49,451 nucleotides of DNA from a virus, in IMG/VR virus record IMGVR_UViG_3300032134_000004, positions 1-49,451 of that record; one strand, given 5' to 3'. The notes beneath the pieces are model-generated. The model did no database searches and had not been told where the DNA came from. It saw nothing but the letters and a program-made list of their open reading frames with translations. Made by a program: the position numbers and the translations under genes. Position 1 is the stretch's first letter. The number at the start of each line of letters is the position of its first letter. Positions 1-8,609 of the stretch are shown one piece after another.

Positions 1-240
1 AGCAGCCCATCGGACCCCCTGCCTTGCTACCTAGAACGGCGTACGGCATGCTGGTCGTGCATCGATGCCGCATCGTACGGGGCTGTGGCTGCGTCTGGCC
101 CTGTGGCTGTACACATCAGGAGGCACGTGGCTGCAAGATAGATGGAACGCGCGCCTCGCCCCTGACCGGGGGGTGCCCTATACATCAAGTCCTGCCAGCC
201 GCGAATTTCTAGATTTTTCTGGTACACTGTGACGAGTAAT
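1..240. repeat. Left copy of 240-bp direct terminal repeat
   Basis: Positions 1-240 match 49212-49451 base for base except at 128-129 (TG here, CT at 49339-49340). A repeat of this size fits the direct terminal repeats of short-tailed phages that cut concatemers at a fixed site; it would also arise from an overlapping assembly of a circular map. The repeat carries no convincing gene. It contains a 13-bp palindrome (CGATGC-c-GCATCG, 63-75) and ends just upstream of the first late gene, so it may also hold the late promoter. Confidence 0.9.
206..228 (+). promoter_or_regulatory. Possible extended -10 promoter for the rightward late operon
   Basis: TGgTACACT at 220-228 matches an extended -10 element (TGnTATAAT) with four of six -10 bases, and is preceded by an AT-rich run (204-219). 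No -35 box is seen at 16-18 bp. It lies 34 bp before the first rightward start codon, where a head-operon promoter is expected. The assignment rests on position and one partial box, so it is weak. Confidence 0.25.
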
Positions 241-261
241 CCTAGAACGGAGGTATACAAC

Positions 262-630
262 TTGACAATGACACAGCCAACCGCATGGCCTATTGGGAAC
301 CACTTCCTCGTTGTGCCCGACAAATCGGACGAGGAGACGGATTCGGGGATCATCTTGACGGTAACGCAGCCCAAGTTCACGGGCACGGTCGCAAAGTTGC
401 CATACGGCGTACAGGGCTTTGACACTTCGGCGGGCGATCCAATTCACGACGGCGACATAGACGCTTACGGCGAGGGTGCTGTAATCCGCGAGGGTTCCCG
501 CATTCAGTGGTCGAGTCAAACGTGTTTCGCAGTACCTGTATCTATTGAAGTAAAGGACGAAGGCGAAGTTGATTTCTTGCTATTCACAGTAAGGGATGTA
601 GACTTAGTATTGCCAGATGGCGAAGTCTGA
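262..630 (+). CDS. GroES-like co-chaperonin
   Basis: Small beta-rich protein with the layout of Cpn10/GroES. The N-terminal strand WPIGNHFLVV corresponds to GroES RPLHDRVIV. It is followed by an acidic stretch and a SGIIL segment matching the mobile-loop IVL that docks on GroEL. The end, FLLFTVRDVDLVLP, corresponds to the last strands of GroES (VLIMSESDILAIV). An extra ~20 residues (DTSAGDPIHDGDIDAYGEGA) sit in the middle. Phage Cpn10 proteins (T4 gp31 is the known case) help the host chaperonin fold the capsid protein, which fits its place first in the head operon. Start: the SD GGAGGT (249-254) is 7 nt from TTG 262 and 13 nt from ATG 268; a longer GTG start at 229 has no SD and lies in the terminal repeat. 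Family call fairly sure, start uncertain. Confidence 0.72.
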   Translation: MTMTQPTAWPIGNHFLVVPDKSDEETDSGIILTVTQPKFTGTVAKLPYGVQGFDTSAGDPIHDGDIDAYGEGAVIREGSRIQWSSQTCFAVPVSIEVKDEGEVDFLLFTVRDVDLVLPDGEV

Positions 631-2866
631 TAAAGGAACAATGGCGACTAGTGAGAAGGAAGCCGCGAAGCACGGCATGACGCTGCCGTACATCCCGAAT
701 TCAGACAAGCCAAGTTGGGGAGACCGCAGGGAGAAGGTTTGGCTAGACGACGAGAAGAGCAAGATCAATCCTGCTTACTTGATTGAGGAGCGGGACAGGA
801 TCATTGATTTTTCTGATCAGCACTTCAACTACTACGGTTTCCGTTGGCCGATGGAGGCTGACATGTTGAAGGGCATTGTCGAGCAGGCCAAGCATTTCGG
901 CATTGATCTCGCGTCGTATGCTCCTGAGACGTTAAGCCTCAAGGACATCAAGGACTTCGATCAGTTGATGGAAGCCAGTCAGGAGACTCTTGAGGTTCTG
1001 ATCAAACGAATCAACGACGGTCACGAGCGTGCGATCCGCATGCTTGACGAGGCAAAAAAAAAGCGTTGGGTCGATACATTAAAAAGGATTCTGGAGATAA
1101 GAAGCCTGTGTCGAGAAAAGGATCATCCAAGTCTCGACCCAAAAAGCCCCGAGGGTGAGGCATGGCGTTACATTCACACATTGCGTTTCGCTATGTATGT
1201 GGGTCGCAGCGACATCACGGGCAAGTTTGACTTCATTCTATTGCCGAATCACCTGATCTTGGCCGACTTGGTCAAGGAGATCGCCTTTGAGTACAAGGAG
1301 GAGGCGGGGATTCAGGGTGTGATGATTGTCATTCCGCCGCGCCACGGCAAGTCATGGTTCATGATCTTCGACGAAATCCTATCGATCTGCTGCGAACCTG
1401 ACGAAAATGGTGCGATCGTGCACAACTCTGAGGACATGGCGGCCAGTCGTTTGAAGGTGATCAAGGAGCACTTCAATGACCAGATGCCCCAAGGGCGGCG
1501 GCGTCGCGCGTTGTTCCCCGAGGTCGAGATGGACTGGTCGGTCAACAACAGCCAGACGATGATCCTAAAGAACCGCCGGGTCATGTCGATGGAAGGCAAC
1601 TGCAACTCATACGGTTTGCACGGCAAGAGGCTGGGAGTCACGATTCACAGGTTGCGTGGGGACGACATCATTGACCAGAAGGAGTGCCGCGAGGCGACTA
1701 CTCGCCAGCGCACGAACGAGACATTCACCAAGGTGTGGATGTCACGGCTTACGTCCAAGCGCGCCTTCTTCTTCATCATCGGCACTCGCTGGCATGACGA
1801 CGACATCTTGGGCAAGATGGTCCGGATGTTGCGCGCGGGGCAGACGAACTTCGCGTACCTCTCGATTCCCGCTGGAGGACCCGACGAGGACTTTGCTCCA
1901 ATCTGGCCCGAGGCTGGATACGACGCAAAGTTCTTGCAGAGGTGGTACCACTCGCTGGGCCCACAGGATTACGCCTGCATATTCCAGAACGACCCAGACA
2001 CCAAGGTATCTCGCAAGATTTCCAAGTTGTGGTTCTATGACCGGCAGTGGTGGGAAGATGTTAAGAATGCCCCGGAAAACGTAAAGAACTTCCTCGCCCG
2101 TGGTACGTATTGCCTATCGGTAGATCCAGCAGGAACAGAGGCGAGGAGATCTAACAAGGCTGGCATGACGTACTGCGTACATGGTCCCATGGAAACCCTT
2201 CTCCCGTCGGGACTTCTTATTGAGCAGTACACCCTGTGGTTCCTGAAGAACTGGGACATCAGTGCCAGCCAATACACGATGGTGGAACTCATCTCTGATT
2301 TCTACAACGCCAGACACCGACCTGACGGCAGGCATGAGGTAGATCGCATCGTTGTTGAGACAACGGGCGGTTTCCATGCCACAACCGAGATGTTGGTCAA
2401 CACCAAAGGCATTCCGGACGAAGTTGTATACAAGCGTGCTCCGGGCCGAGGCAACAAGATCGACAGGTTCCTCCAGTATTCAGCCCTGATTGAGGGCGGA
2501 AGAGTAATGTTCCCCGGCATTTACAGCAGGAGTCTCTCAGAGGGCTCGGACCTTGAGTTAGCCATGGACCCCGATTGGTCTGAGGCAGCCAACCAGATGC
2601 TCCGGGCCGGGACGGTCACAGATCTGAACCTGTTAGACTGCATTTCGCAGCAAATGGCAGAGGTGGCGCACCTCTTCATGGACGATATCATCCATGAGCA
2701 CCCAGAACTTCTCGCTAGGAGGCGTGCGTCTGATGAAAGAATGCGGAAGGACAAGGTGGAGAGGTACAAGAAGAAACTCAATCAAGGCGATGAGCAGGAG
2801 TGGAAGAGAAGAAGAGGCTCTACGGTAGGTTTTCTAAGGCATTCAAACTCAAGAAACATGGGATGA
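617..2866 (+). CDS. terL: Terminase large subunit (TerL)
   Basis: DNA-packaging motor with N-terminal ATPase and C-terminal RNase H-like nuclease. Visible motifs are a Walker A-type PPRHGKS (about 240-246), an acidic Walker B pair in RLRGDDIID (D349, D350), a coupling segment FFIIGTRWHDDD (about 385-396), nuclease acid I in LSVDPAG (D503), acid II in RIVVETTG (E581) and acid III in LNLLDC (D674). At 749 aa it is longer than most TerL proteins because of about 200 N-terminal residues before the ATPase. No small terminase is recognisable next to it. Start choice: ATG 617 overlaps the previous gene by 14 bp without an SD; ATG 641 is preceded by AAGGA at short spacing and is a good alternative. 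Confidence 0.95.
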   Translation: MAKSDKGTMATSEKEAAKHGMTLPYIPNSDKPSWGDRREKVWLDDEKSKINPAYLIEERDRIIDFSDQHFNYYGFRWPMEADMLKGIVEQAKHFGIDLASYAPETLSLKDIKDFDQLMEASQETLEVLIKRINDGHERAIRMLDEAKKKRWVDTLKRILEIRSLCREKDHPSLDPKSPEGEAWRYIHTLRFAMYVGRSDITGKFDFILLPNHLILADLVKEIAFEYKEEAGIQGVMIVIPPRHGKSWFMIFDEILSICCEPDENGAIVHNSEDMAASRLKVIKEHFNDQMPQGRRRRALFPEVEMDWSVNNSQTMILKNRRVMSMEGNCNSYGLHGKRLGVTIHRLRGDDIIDQKECREATTRQRTNETFTKVWMSRLTSKRAFFFIIGTRWHDDDILGKMVRMLRAGQTNFAYLSIPAGGPDEDFAPIWPEAGYDAKFLQRWYHSLGPQDYACIFQNDPDTKVSRKISKLWFYDRQWWEDVKNAPENVKNFLARGTYCLSVDPAGTEARRSNKAGMTYCVHGPMETLLPSGLLIEQYTLWFLKNWDISASQYTMVELISDFYNARHRPDGRHEVDRIVVETTGGFHATTEMLVNTKGIPDEVVYKRAPGRGNKIDRFLQYSALIEGGRVMFPGIYSRSLSEGSDLELAMDPDWSEAANQMLRAGTVTDLNLLDCISQQMAEVAHLFMDDIIHEHPELLARRRASDERMRKDKVERYKKKLNQGDEQEWKRRRGSTVGFLRHSNSRNMG

Positions 2867-2872
2867 AATAAC

Positions 2873-3238
2873 ATGGAACCATTTACCTCTGTTCTTCTAG
2901 TTTCAGTTCTATTTATATCGTTCATTGGCTTATACTTGCAGTGGCGAGTCACTACCCGGATGGAAGAGCGAATGATTTCTGTTGTAATGGAGGTTCATGA
3001 TGAGAGCCGTTTCTATCACAACGCTGGCAGGTCAAGTGCCCAGCATCAGTTAGATGTTGAAAGGCTGAATATCGAGAGAATTCAAGCCGAGGCGGATAAG
3101 GCCAAAGCAGAAACCAGTAAGATGGAAGAAGAGAGGATGCACCGACGAGAAACTCACGGTGTTGCGGAGGAGCCAAAGTATGGTAATAGGGGACATCGAA
3201 GAACTGTAATAACACCGGTTGGTGGCCCTAATGGCTAA
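2873..3238 (+). CDS. Small membrane-anchored coiled-coil protein, function unknown
   Basis: 121 aa. Residues about 5-24 (FTSVLLVSVLFISFIGLYLQ) form one hydrophobic helix, followed by a long charged region rich in E, K, R and A (about 28-110, with ERLNIERIQAEADKAKAE) that should form a coiled coil. This is the architecture of a bitopic inner-membrane protein. It lies between terminase and portal and overlaps the portal start by 8 bp, so it is translated with the head genes. I do not recognise the family; a packaging accessory or a lysis-related membrane protein are both possible. Confidence 0.75.
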   Translation: MEPFTSVLLVSVLFISFIGLYLQWRVTTRMEERMISVVMEVHDESRFYHNAGRSSAQHQLDVERLNIERIQAEADKAKAETSKMEEERMHRRETHGVAEEPKYGNRGHRRTVITPVGGPNG

Positions 3239-5360
3239 GTATAAAAATCCTCAAGAACTACTCGACAAGATCCACGAACTAAGAGAGGCACACCGGTTGA
3301 TCCGGTCTGATCTTGCGGTCTATGCCGCCCTTGGCGTTGCATACGCTCATGGACGCCACTGGAAAGGCATGACGACCACCAATATGGGCGAACTTGTCGT
3401 TGATGAGTGGGATGAGAACTACGATCTTCAAACAAGAGAACTCAGGGTGGTCGATAACAAGATTGGCCCCCTTCTCCGTCGTTTACAGGCTGACCTGAAC
3501 CCTACACGTGTAGAGGCAAAGGTCGAAACACCCCGCCACTTATGGGGGTCTGAGGCAAATCAACTTGCAAACACTTGCGAGAGGTTGTTGCTTGGGATTG
3601 AGGAAGACGCAGGCTTTACACAGGCAGCGTCACACGCAAGTTTCATGAGGTGCATCGAGGGAAGTTACCTCTTGGGGCTAGAACTCTCCCAGAAAAAGCA
3701 AACACTTAAGGATGGCGTCATTAAATCCCCCGGCGGGGAGCCTATTGAGGTGAACGACCGATGGTTGCGGTGGACAACGTGGCCGTTATCAGATCTTGTG
3801 TGGGACCCCTCGAACACACACAGCGATCTCAGCGAACACAATGTACTGATGCTCGATCAGGTGAAAACGGTGGAGAGGTTCGAGGAGATGTTCGGTCCAG
3901 TGGAAAACTACGGTTTCACAAAAGACGAACTTCCGACCGTAGAGGATTTGGTACCATACTATGCCCGCGCCTCGGAGTTGACAGGAACGTCTCTGCACCT
4001 GTCTTACTCTTCTTATCGGAAATCAAAGGCTGTTCGCCTGACAACTTTCTTGGAACGGGACCCGCGTGACCCCACGAATTGGCCCACGTGCTACTTTGTG
4101 GTTGATGTCTCCAGTGCACAGGTCAAGGGACGTGGCACGGTCCTCAATTTCGATAACCCAGAGAACCCATACGGCCACAACGGTCGAAGTATATTTAAGA
4201 TGGACTGTTTCCCCCGCGCCGATTCAGTTTCTGGCGCAGGTGCCCCGCATGTCATGATGACGACTCAGGATCTCATCAACATGCTCCGGTCTATTCAGTT
4301 CCAAGCGATCTCCGCACAGGTTCACGGGCAGTGGCTCATCGACAAACAGACAGTTGACCCCGACGAGTTCATGAATAAGTTGAATTCGGGCGTTGGATCT
4401 GTACTTCAATGGGATAGTCGCGGGCCCGAGAACCGTAAACCTCCGCAGATGGTCTCGATGGGGCAGGTTGACAACAATCTCCTACTCATCGGCAGCGACT
4501 TGGCCAACGGAATGCAGCAGCAGATCCACCTGTCCGGTGCAAATCTCGGAATCGGCAAGACACACATGCCCCAGCAGTACGCACTTCGACTGCTTGAGGA
4601 GGCGGGTTCCGTAAAAGATGCGATAATTCAGAAGGATTCCAAGGTGTACTCGGAACTCCTGAAGGTTACACTTGGAACAGTCCGGTCGATCATGGATACC
4701 CCCAACCGGATGCTCAGGCGTCTTATTGATAAACATGGGTTCTCCCCAGCGGACATCAAAACCTTCTATGAACTCGATCCAAAGTTAATCCGATTCAATG
4801 TTGCCGCTCGTGAAAAATCAATCACAACTCGCAGCCTGCAAGAGCGGGAACAACAACTCAATTTGGCACTTCAGTCGCAAACCATCTCCCCTCAAGAGTA
4901 TTGGATTGGCATGGCCACTGAAATCAAGCAGCCTATCTTGGATGTTCATGATGATACTATCGCTTGGTGTGATCGGGTTGTTGAACAGGTCGTTAATGGG
5001 GTTGAGTGGCAGGGTGTTAGCGCCATTGACCCCACTGTTTTCAAATATTGCGTGAATAAGGCGGTACTTGGTCTTGATTACACGGATGATGCAGATAAGC
5101 AAATCATTGAGAGACTTAATCGTGCCGTTATTGTTCAGTTTGGCGTTTCTGCCGAAACACAGCGAGCCGAACAGGCCGCAATGCAGCCACCGCAACCGCC
5201 TCCGCAGCAGGGCATGGCGGGACAGCAGGGCCCCCCGCCTCTCTCGGCAGGCCCTTCCCCGATTCCGGCTGGCGCGCCGCCGCAAGGGGCTCCAGAATCA
5301 ATAAATCCGCTAACTAATCCAGTAGGTGCAGCCGGAGGTTTACCTTTAGGGCTTTCATAA
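3231..5360 (+). CDS. Portal protein
   Basis: Large (709 aa) head-tail portal that would form the dodecameric packaging channel at one capsid vertex. Support comes from position (terminase - portal - scaffold - capsid) and size, close to the ~700-aa portals of P22-like podoviruses. The protein is mixed alpha/beta, with a long helical stretch around the centre and a Pro/Gln/Gly-rich tail (PPQPPPQQGMAGQQGPPPLS) that probably is disordered. The start is taken at ATG 3231, which overlaps the preceding stop by 8 bp; a GTG 12 nt upstream (3219) is possible. I rely on gene order more than on a specific motif. Confidence 0.85.
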   Translation: MAKYKNPQELLDKIHELREAHRLIRSDLAVYAALGVAYAHGRHWKGMTTTNMGELVVDEWDENYDLQTRELRVVDNKIGPLLRRLQADLNPTRVEAKVETPRHLWGSEANQLANTCERLLLGIEEDAGFTQAASHASFMRCIEGSYLLGLELSQKKQTLKDGVIKSPGGEPIEVNDRWLRWTTWPLSDLVWDPSNTHSDLSEHNVLMLDQVKTVERFEEMFGPVENYGFTKDELPTVEDLVPYYARASELTGTSLHLSYSSYRKSKAVRLTTFLERDPRDPTNWPTCYFVVDVSSAQVKGRGTVLNFDNPENPYGHNGRSIFKMDCFPRADSVSGAGAPHVMMTTQDLINMLRSIQFQAISAQVHGQWLIDKQTVDPDEFMNKLNSGVGSVLQWDSRGPENRKPPQMVSMGQVDNNLLLIGSDLANGMQQQIHLSGANLGIGKTHMPQQYALRLLEEAGSVKDAIIQKDSKVYSELLKVTLGTVRSIMDTPNRMLRRLIDKHGFSPADIKTFYELDPKLIRFNVAAREKSITTRSLQEREQQLNLALQSQTISPQEYWIGMATEIKQPILDVHDDTIAWCDRVVEQVVNGVEWQGVSAIDPTVFKYCVNKAVLGLDYTDDADKQIIERLNRAVIVQFGVSAETQRAEQAAMQPPQPPPQQGMAGQQGPPPLSAGPSPIPAGAPPQGAPESINPLTNPVGAAGGLPLGLS

Positions 5361-5378
5361 CTTGAAAGGGTTGTTATT

Positions 5379-6305
5379 ATGAATCACATGTTTGGTACAA
5401 GGTACTTGTCTATGGATGCCCCCGAAGGCTCCGCAGCCCCGGCTTCAACTCCGGCACCTGCGCAGTCTGAGGCTGCTCCTGTCACACAATCTGCTCCGGC
5501 TCCGCCCCCAGCAGACGTAGTCCCGCGTTCTGAATACTCCAGTCTCGAACAACAACTTGGTCGGGCCGAAGGTCGGGCCAAGCAGTCGCAGAGACTAACA
5601 TCCGTCGCTGAGCAATACGGCTACAAGAACCTAGACGATCTGGCCGACGCATTGCAGACCAACTGGTCACAGCAGAGCCAGCCGCAGTCTACTGATTCTT
5701 ATTATCAGCAGCAGCCTGCTCAGCGCGAAACGCATCGTTCTGATTTTCTCACCTCTGATATGATCGACGATCGCATTAGTCGCCAAATTGGCATCAATGA
5801 ATCGATTTCTTCCCACAATGTGGGTAGAGAGTCCGAGAATAGCATGATTACCCAAATGCTTGCATCCCCAGAGTTCTCTTCGATTTTCGAGGGGATTGAT
5901 CAGGGTGAGTATGGGAGCGTGTTTGACGCGGCGTATTCAGGTGCCGGTTCGGCGGCAGCAGAGGTTGTTGCATCTGCTATCGATAACGCCATTTATGGCG
6001 CTACTACTCGATATGGAGATGACGCTCCGAATAATCTTCAAGGCAAATCAATGCCACTGAAGGACTCGGCGGCCTTTGAACAAGTCCAAGGTAGGGTTCT
6101 TGAAGGGCTTAGAGAACTGGCAGCGATGAATGTATTCGCTGCAACTAAACAAGGCATGGCGGATTTTGTCCCCACTGGTCGTGACGCTGAGGGAGAGGAA
6201 ATCTCCCTTTCCGATGAAAAGGAAAAGCGTGCACAAGATATCAGTGACTGGGCGCAGCAGCAATTTGAAGATTCTTCTGCTCCGGGTACACCCGCTTCTA
6301 ACTAA
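5379..6305 (+). CDS. Capsid scaffolding protein
   Basis: 308 aa. The N-terminal ~50 residues are low-complexity Ala/Pro/Ser, the centre is Gln-rich and helical (EQQLGRAEGRAKQSQRL), and the C-terminus is charged and helical (DEKEKRAQDISDWAQQQFED). This composition and the place between portal and major capsid gene are typical of phage scaffolds that drive procapsid assembly and then leave. No protease signature is visible. A GAAAGGG SD precedes ATG 5379, and the gap to the portal is 18 bp. Confidence 0.8.
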   Translation: MNHMFGTRYLSMDAPEGSAAPASTPAPAQSEAAPVTQSAPAPPPADVVPRSEYSSLEQQLGRAEGRAKQSQRLTSVAEQYGYKNLDDLADALQTNWSQQSQPQSTDSYYQQQPAQRETHRSDFLTSDMIDDRISRQIGINESISSHNVGRESENSMITQMLASPEFSSIFEGIDQGEYGSVFDAAYSGAGSAAAEVVASAIDNAIYGATTRYGDDAPNNLQGKSMPLKDSAAFEQVQGRVLEGLRELAAMNVFAATKQGMADFVPTGRDAEGEEISLSDEKEKRAQDISDWAQQQFEDSSAPGTPASN

Positions 6306-6324
6306 AAAAGAAAGGTAATATAAC

Positions 6325-7827
6325 ATGGCCAATGTATCTGCCAATGTTATTGCATACCTTACAACTTGGTCTTCTGCATTTGAGCAGTTCTATCGTCCGG
6401 GCGTCGCTGATTATTTGAAGCGATTCGGCAAGACTACTCGCGCAATCCAGAAGAACCCTAAACGTAAGGTTCTTGGTTCCTCCATGGAGGTAACAGTCAA
6501 GAACCGTAAGAATCGCTCCTCGCGTCTCTCTACGGACCTCATGGCTCCTCCGCCCGATCCCAACCCCGGTCGTTACACCACATACAGTGTGCGCTTTGAC
6601 CATGTCACTGCGGCAAGTAATGACTTCTCGGCTCTTTCGATCGGCTTTAATACCAGTTGGTATGACATTAAGAAGAAGGCTGACTCCAACTTCAAAGATA
6701 ATATGGGCGACTTCATCCGTCAGGATATTGAAGATGGCCTAGAAGATGTCGCTGAAGAGTTTGCCTCGTCATTCCATCGCAACAGTACCGGTCTTCTTGG
6801 CACAATTACTTCTGTCAAAAAGAACGACAGCGACTTGTATGACAGTGCATCTGCCGCAGTTGTGACTCAACCCACCATTCTTGCTAAGGTTTCTCCGACC
6901 GCAATCGCACACCTCATGGATGGTGACATTGTTGATCTTTGGGACGTTACTGCTGGTGCATATGAGATGTATAACGTGCTTATTGTAAATGTCAATCCCG
7001 TTGACTACACGATTGTTCTTGGTCTTAGTGATAAGCCGAACACAACCGTTGCTGACGGCTCTACTGATGCAACCAACTTCGATCTCATTAGGACTTTGGT
7101 TCTTTCTGAAGGAACCACGTGTGCCATCTACCTCAGTGGTAGTAAGGGAGTTACCTGTAAAGGTACCCTTAACAACTTCTTCGACATTACGCAGGATTAT
7201 TTCAGCATTACCGCTGCAAATCGTCTGCTTAATGATTTTCGTCCTCTGAACCCTCTCCGTATCGATGCTGCGGCAGGCGGTAGTGATGTTCAGTTGACAG
7301 AAGACCATTTCCGTCAGGCTGGCGAAGCAGTCGGATGGGCCAACGGTTCCTATCTCGATGCTGATAAGCGAATGATCGTGATGAATCGTGACCAGTACCG
7401 TGCAGTCAATCTCCTTCAGAAGGACTCGGGCATGACCATGCTTCCTGCTCTTCAGTCGGATATTGGTAACAAGATGAACAAGGCTTTCGGATTCGATGGT
7501 TGGACTCTTCATGATCCAACCCTTGGCTCCGTCGCGCTCACGGTTGACGATCTCGCCGCTTACGGTGTGATTGACTTCCTTGACATGAACACTTGGGAAA
7601 TGGTCGAACCATTCCCGGGTGGAGCCTCGTTCGACTTCCTGCCCGGATCTATGGCCGGTATTTGGAATCGCAAGAATTACAATGCTACTGCGATTACAGA
7701 CTACGGTGCCATTAACAACGGTCGTCCCTCGAAGGAATTCGAGGCACAGGGCGAGCAGTTGTATGCTTGGATCAATGTAGGTGCTAAACGCAATGTTCGT
7801 ATTCAGGGTCTCGATTCGACTCTGTAA
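6325..7827 (+). CDS. Major capsid protein
   Basis: 500 aa, directly after the scaffold, with a strong leader (AAAGGTAATATAAC then ATG). The sequence is soluble, mixed alpha/beta and without low complexity, as expected for an HK97-fold shell protein. The segment LSIGFNTSWYDIKKKADSNFKDNMGDFIRQD could be the long spine helix. An inserted region (about 165-280, with YDSASAAVVTQPTILAKVSPTAI and ITSVKK) may be an extra surface domain, since 500 aa is long for a bare HK97 fold. It is followed at once by a very stable hairpin (7854-7882). The call rests on order, size and expression signals. Confidence 0.88.
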   Translation: MANVSANVIAYLTTWSSAFEQFYRPGVADYLKRFGKTTRAIQKNPKRKVLGSSMEVTVKNRKNRSSRLSTDLMAPPPDPNPGRYTTYSVRFDHVTAASNDFSALSIGFNTSWYDIKKKADSNFKDNMGDFIRQDIEDGLEDVAEEFASSFHRNSTGLLGTITSVKKNDSDLYDSASAAVVTQPTILAKVSPTAIAHLMDGDIVDLWDVTAGAYEMYNVLIVNVNPVDYTIVLGLSDKPNTTVADGSTDATNFDLIRTLVLSEGTTCAIYLSGSKGVTCKGTLNNFFDITQDYFSITAANRLLNDFRPLNPLRIDAAAGGSDVQLTEDHFRQAGEAVGWANGSYLDADKRMIVMNRDQYRAVNLLQKDSGMTMLPALQSDIGNKMNKAFGFDGWTLHDPTLGSVALTVDDLAAYGVIDFLDMNTWEMVEPFPGGASFDFLPGSMAGIWNRKNYNATAITDYGAINNGRPSKEFEAQGEQLYAWINVGAKRNVRIQGLDSTL

Positions 7828-7853
7828 ATGATTCATATGCTCCTTGTGGTTAA

Positions 7854-7882
7854 GGGGGGCGGCTCCTTGTGGGTCGCCCCCC
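7854..7882 (+). terminator. Strong hairpin just after the capsid gene
   Basis: Arms GGGGGGCG (7854-7861) and CGCCCCCC (7875-7882) pair perfectly and extend by four more pairs (two G-U) to a 5-nt loop. It starts 27 nt after the MCP stop and has no U-tract, so it is more likely a partial attenuator or an mRNA 3'-end stabiliser than a full intrinsic terminator. It would raise MCP output relative to downstream genes. Confidence 0.6.
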
Positions 7883-7897
7883 GCCCCGGGGGTGGGA

Positions 7898-8065
7898 ATG
7901 AACCCTGAAGAACAAGAAGAAACCCGACAAGACCTAATCGCAAAAGCGAAGTCGTTCGGTATACCAGAGGCCCTTCTGGAAAAACTCAACATCACCAGCC
8001 TGCGCAAGATTGTTGAGTACGAAGAGCAGGCAGGGGGGATCCCAAGTGCCGCTAAGGAAGTATAG
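7898..8065 (+). CDS. Small protein with a helical SAP/HeH-like C-terminal half
   Basis: 55 aa from ATG 7898, the start of MNPEEQEETRQDLIAKAKSF. The body AKSFGIPEALLEKLNITSLRKIVEYEEQ resembles the short helix-extended-helix motif (Rho-N/HeH/SAP type) often found as small capsid-adjacent proteins in phages. That resemblance is by eye only. It lies between the capsid gene and a gene of connector size and overlaps the latter by 20 bp. An upstream in-frame ATG (7844) would run through the hairpin and lacks an SD, so it is not used. Confidence 0.55.
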   Translation: MNPEEQEETRQDLIAKAKSFGIPEALLEKLNITSLRKIVEYEEQAGGIPSAAKEV

Positions 8066-8522
8066 GCAACTAGAGCCAGATCTCTCCCTTGCACCAGATG
8101 GGGGTGGCGTTGGAGCGCAGTGGCTAAGCGACGAATTGGAAGAGAGATGTGGAGCCAAACTTGCTTGGAACAAGACCCGCCGATGCTTCATGGTATACAT
8201 CGAAAGGGGTAGGCAGTTGAAGACCTACATGGACCTGTTGCCACACAAGCACTTTCCACTATCGTCATCTCTACTGCCATTTATTGTAAGTACAATCAGG
8301 GCGGCAAACGCATATCGGAGTGAAGACCCCGGTAAGGCAATTTTAGATTATATGAGTAGGCAAGAGACCCTGAAGAAGAACGGGATCAAGAAGTTTGTAG
8401 ATGACCGATTCCCTGACTTCAGGTCATATGCGGAATGGTCTTGGAAAAAGTTGAATGATAGGCACGCTCGATCTGTTACCATGCCAGACATGGCCAAGGC
8501 CTATAAAATGTCCTCCCCCTAA
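8046..8522 (+). CDS. Hypothetical head-tail connector-region protein
   Basis: 158 aa from GTG 8046, which has a strong purine SD (CAGGGGGGATC) 8 nt upstream. The sequence is basic and aromatic in its C-terminal half (RSYAEWSWKKLNDRHARS). No recognised domain is visible. Its position after capsid is where phages encode head completion proteins, which is the only functional hint. It overlaps the previous gene by 20 bp, and its stop is followed within 5 nt by a hairpin. A longer in-frame start at 8010 would overlap more and has no SD. Confidence 0.6.
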   Translation: MPLRKYRQLEPDLSLAPDGGGVGAQWLSDELEERCGAKLAWNKTRRCFMVYIERGRQLKTYMDLLPHKHFPLSSSLLPFIVSTIRAANAYRSEDPGKAILDYMSRQETLKKNGIKKFVDDRFPDFRSYAEWSWKKLNDRHARSVTMPDMAKAYKMSSP

Positions 8523-8526
8523 CTTT

Positions 8527-8596
8527 GTCAGCCGAGGTACCCGGCTGGCAGAGTCTAAATATCAATCGGGGCAACAGCCCCGGCGAAAGCCGATTG
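8527..8596 (+). promoter_or_regulatory. Structured intergenic RNA with alternative folds
   Basis: First hairpin: 8527-8534 pairs with 8542-8549 (CAGCCG/CGGCTG core, 7-nt loop). Next, CGGGGC (8567-8572) pairs with GCCCCG (8577-8582) around AACA, and CGGC-GAAA-GCCG spans 8581-8592. A competing long-range stem CAATCGG (8563-8569) with CCGATTG (8590-8596) would break both. The element ends 13 nt before the ATG of the next gene, over its SD region (GAAAGGAAAG), so it could tune translation. Confidence 0.5.
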
Positions 8597-8609
8597 AAAG
8601 GAAAGATCA

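Noticed and set aside
6769-8094. 441-aa minus-strand ORF opposite the capsid gene
   Set aside because: Antisense of the capsid coding sequence, no SD, basic and irregular composition; a shadow despite its length.
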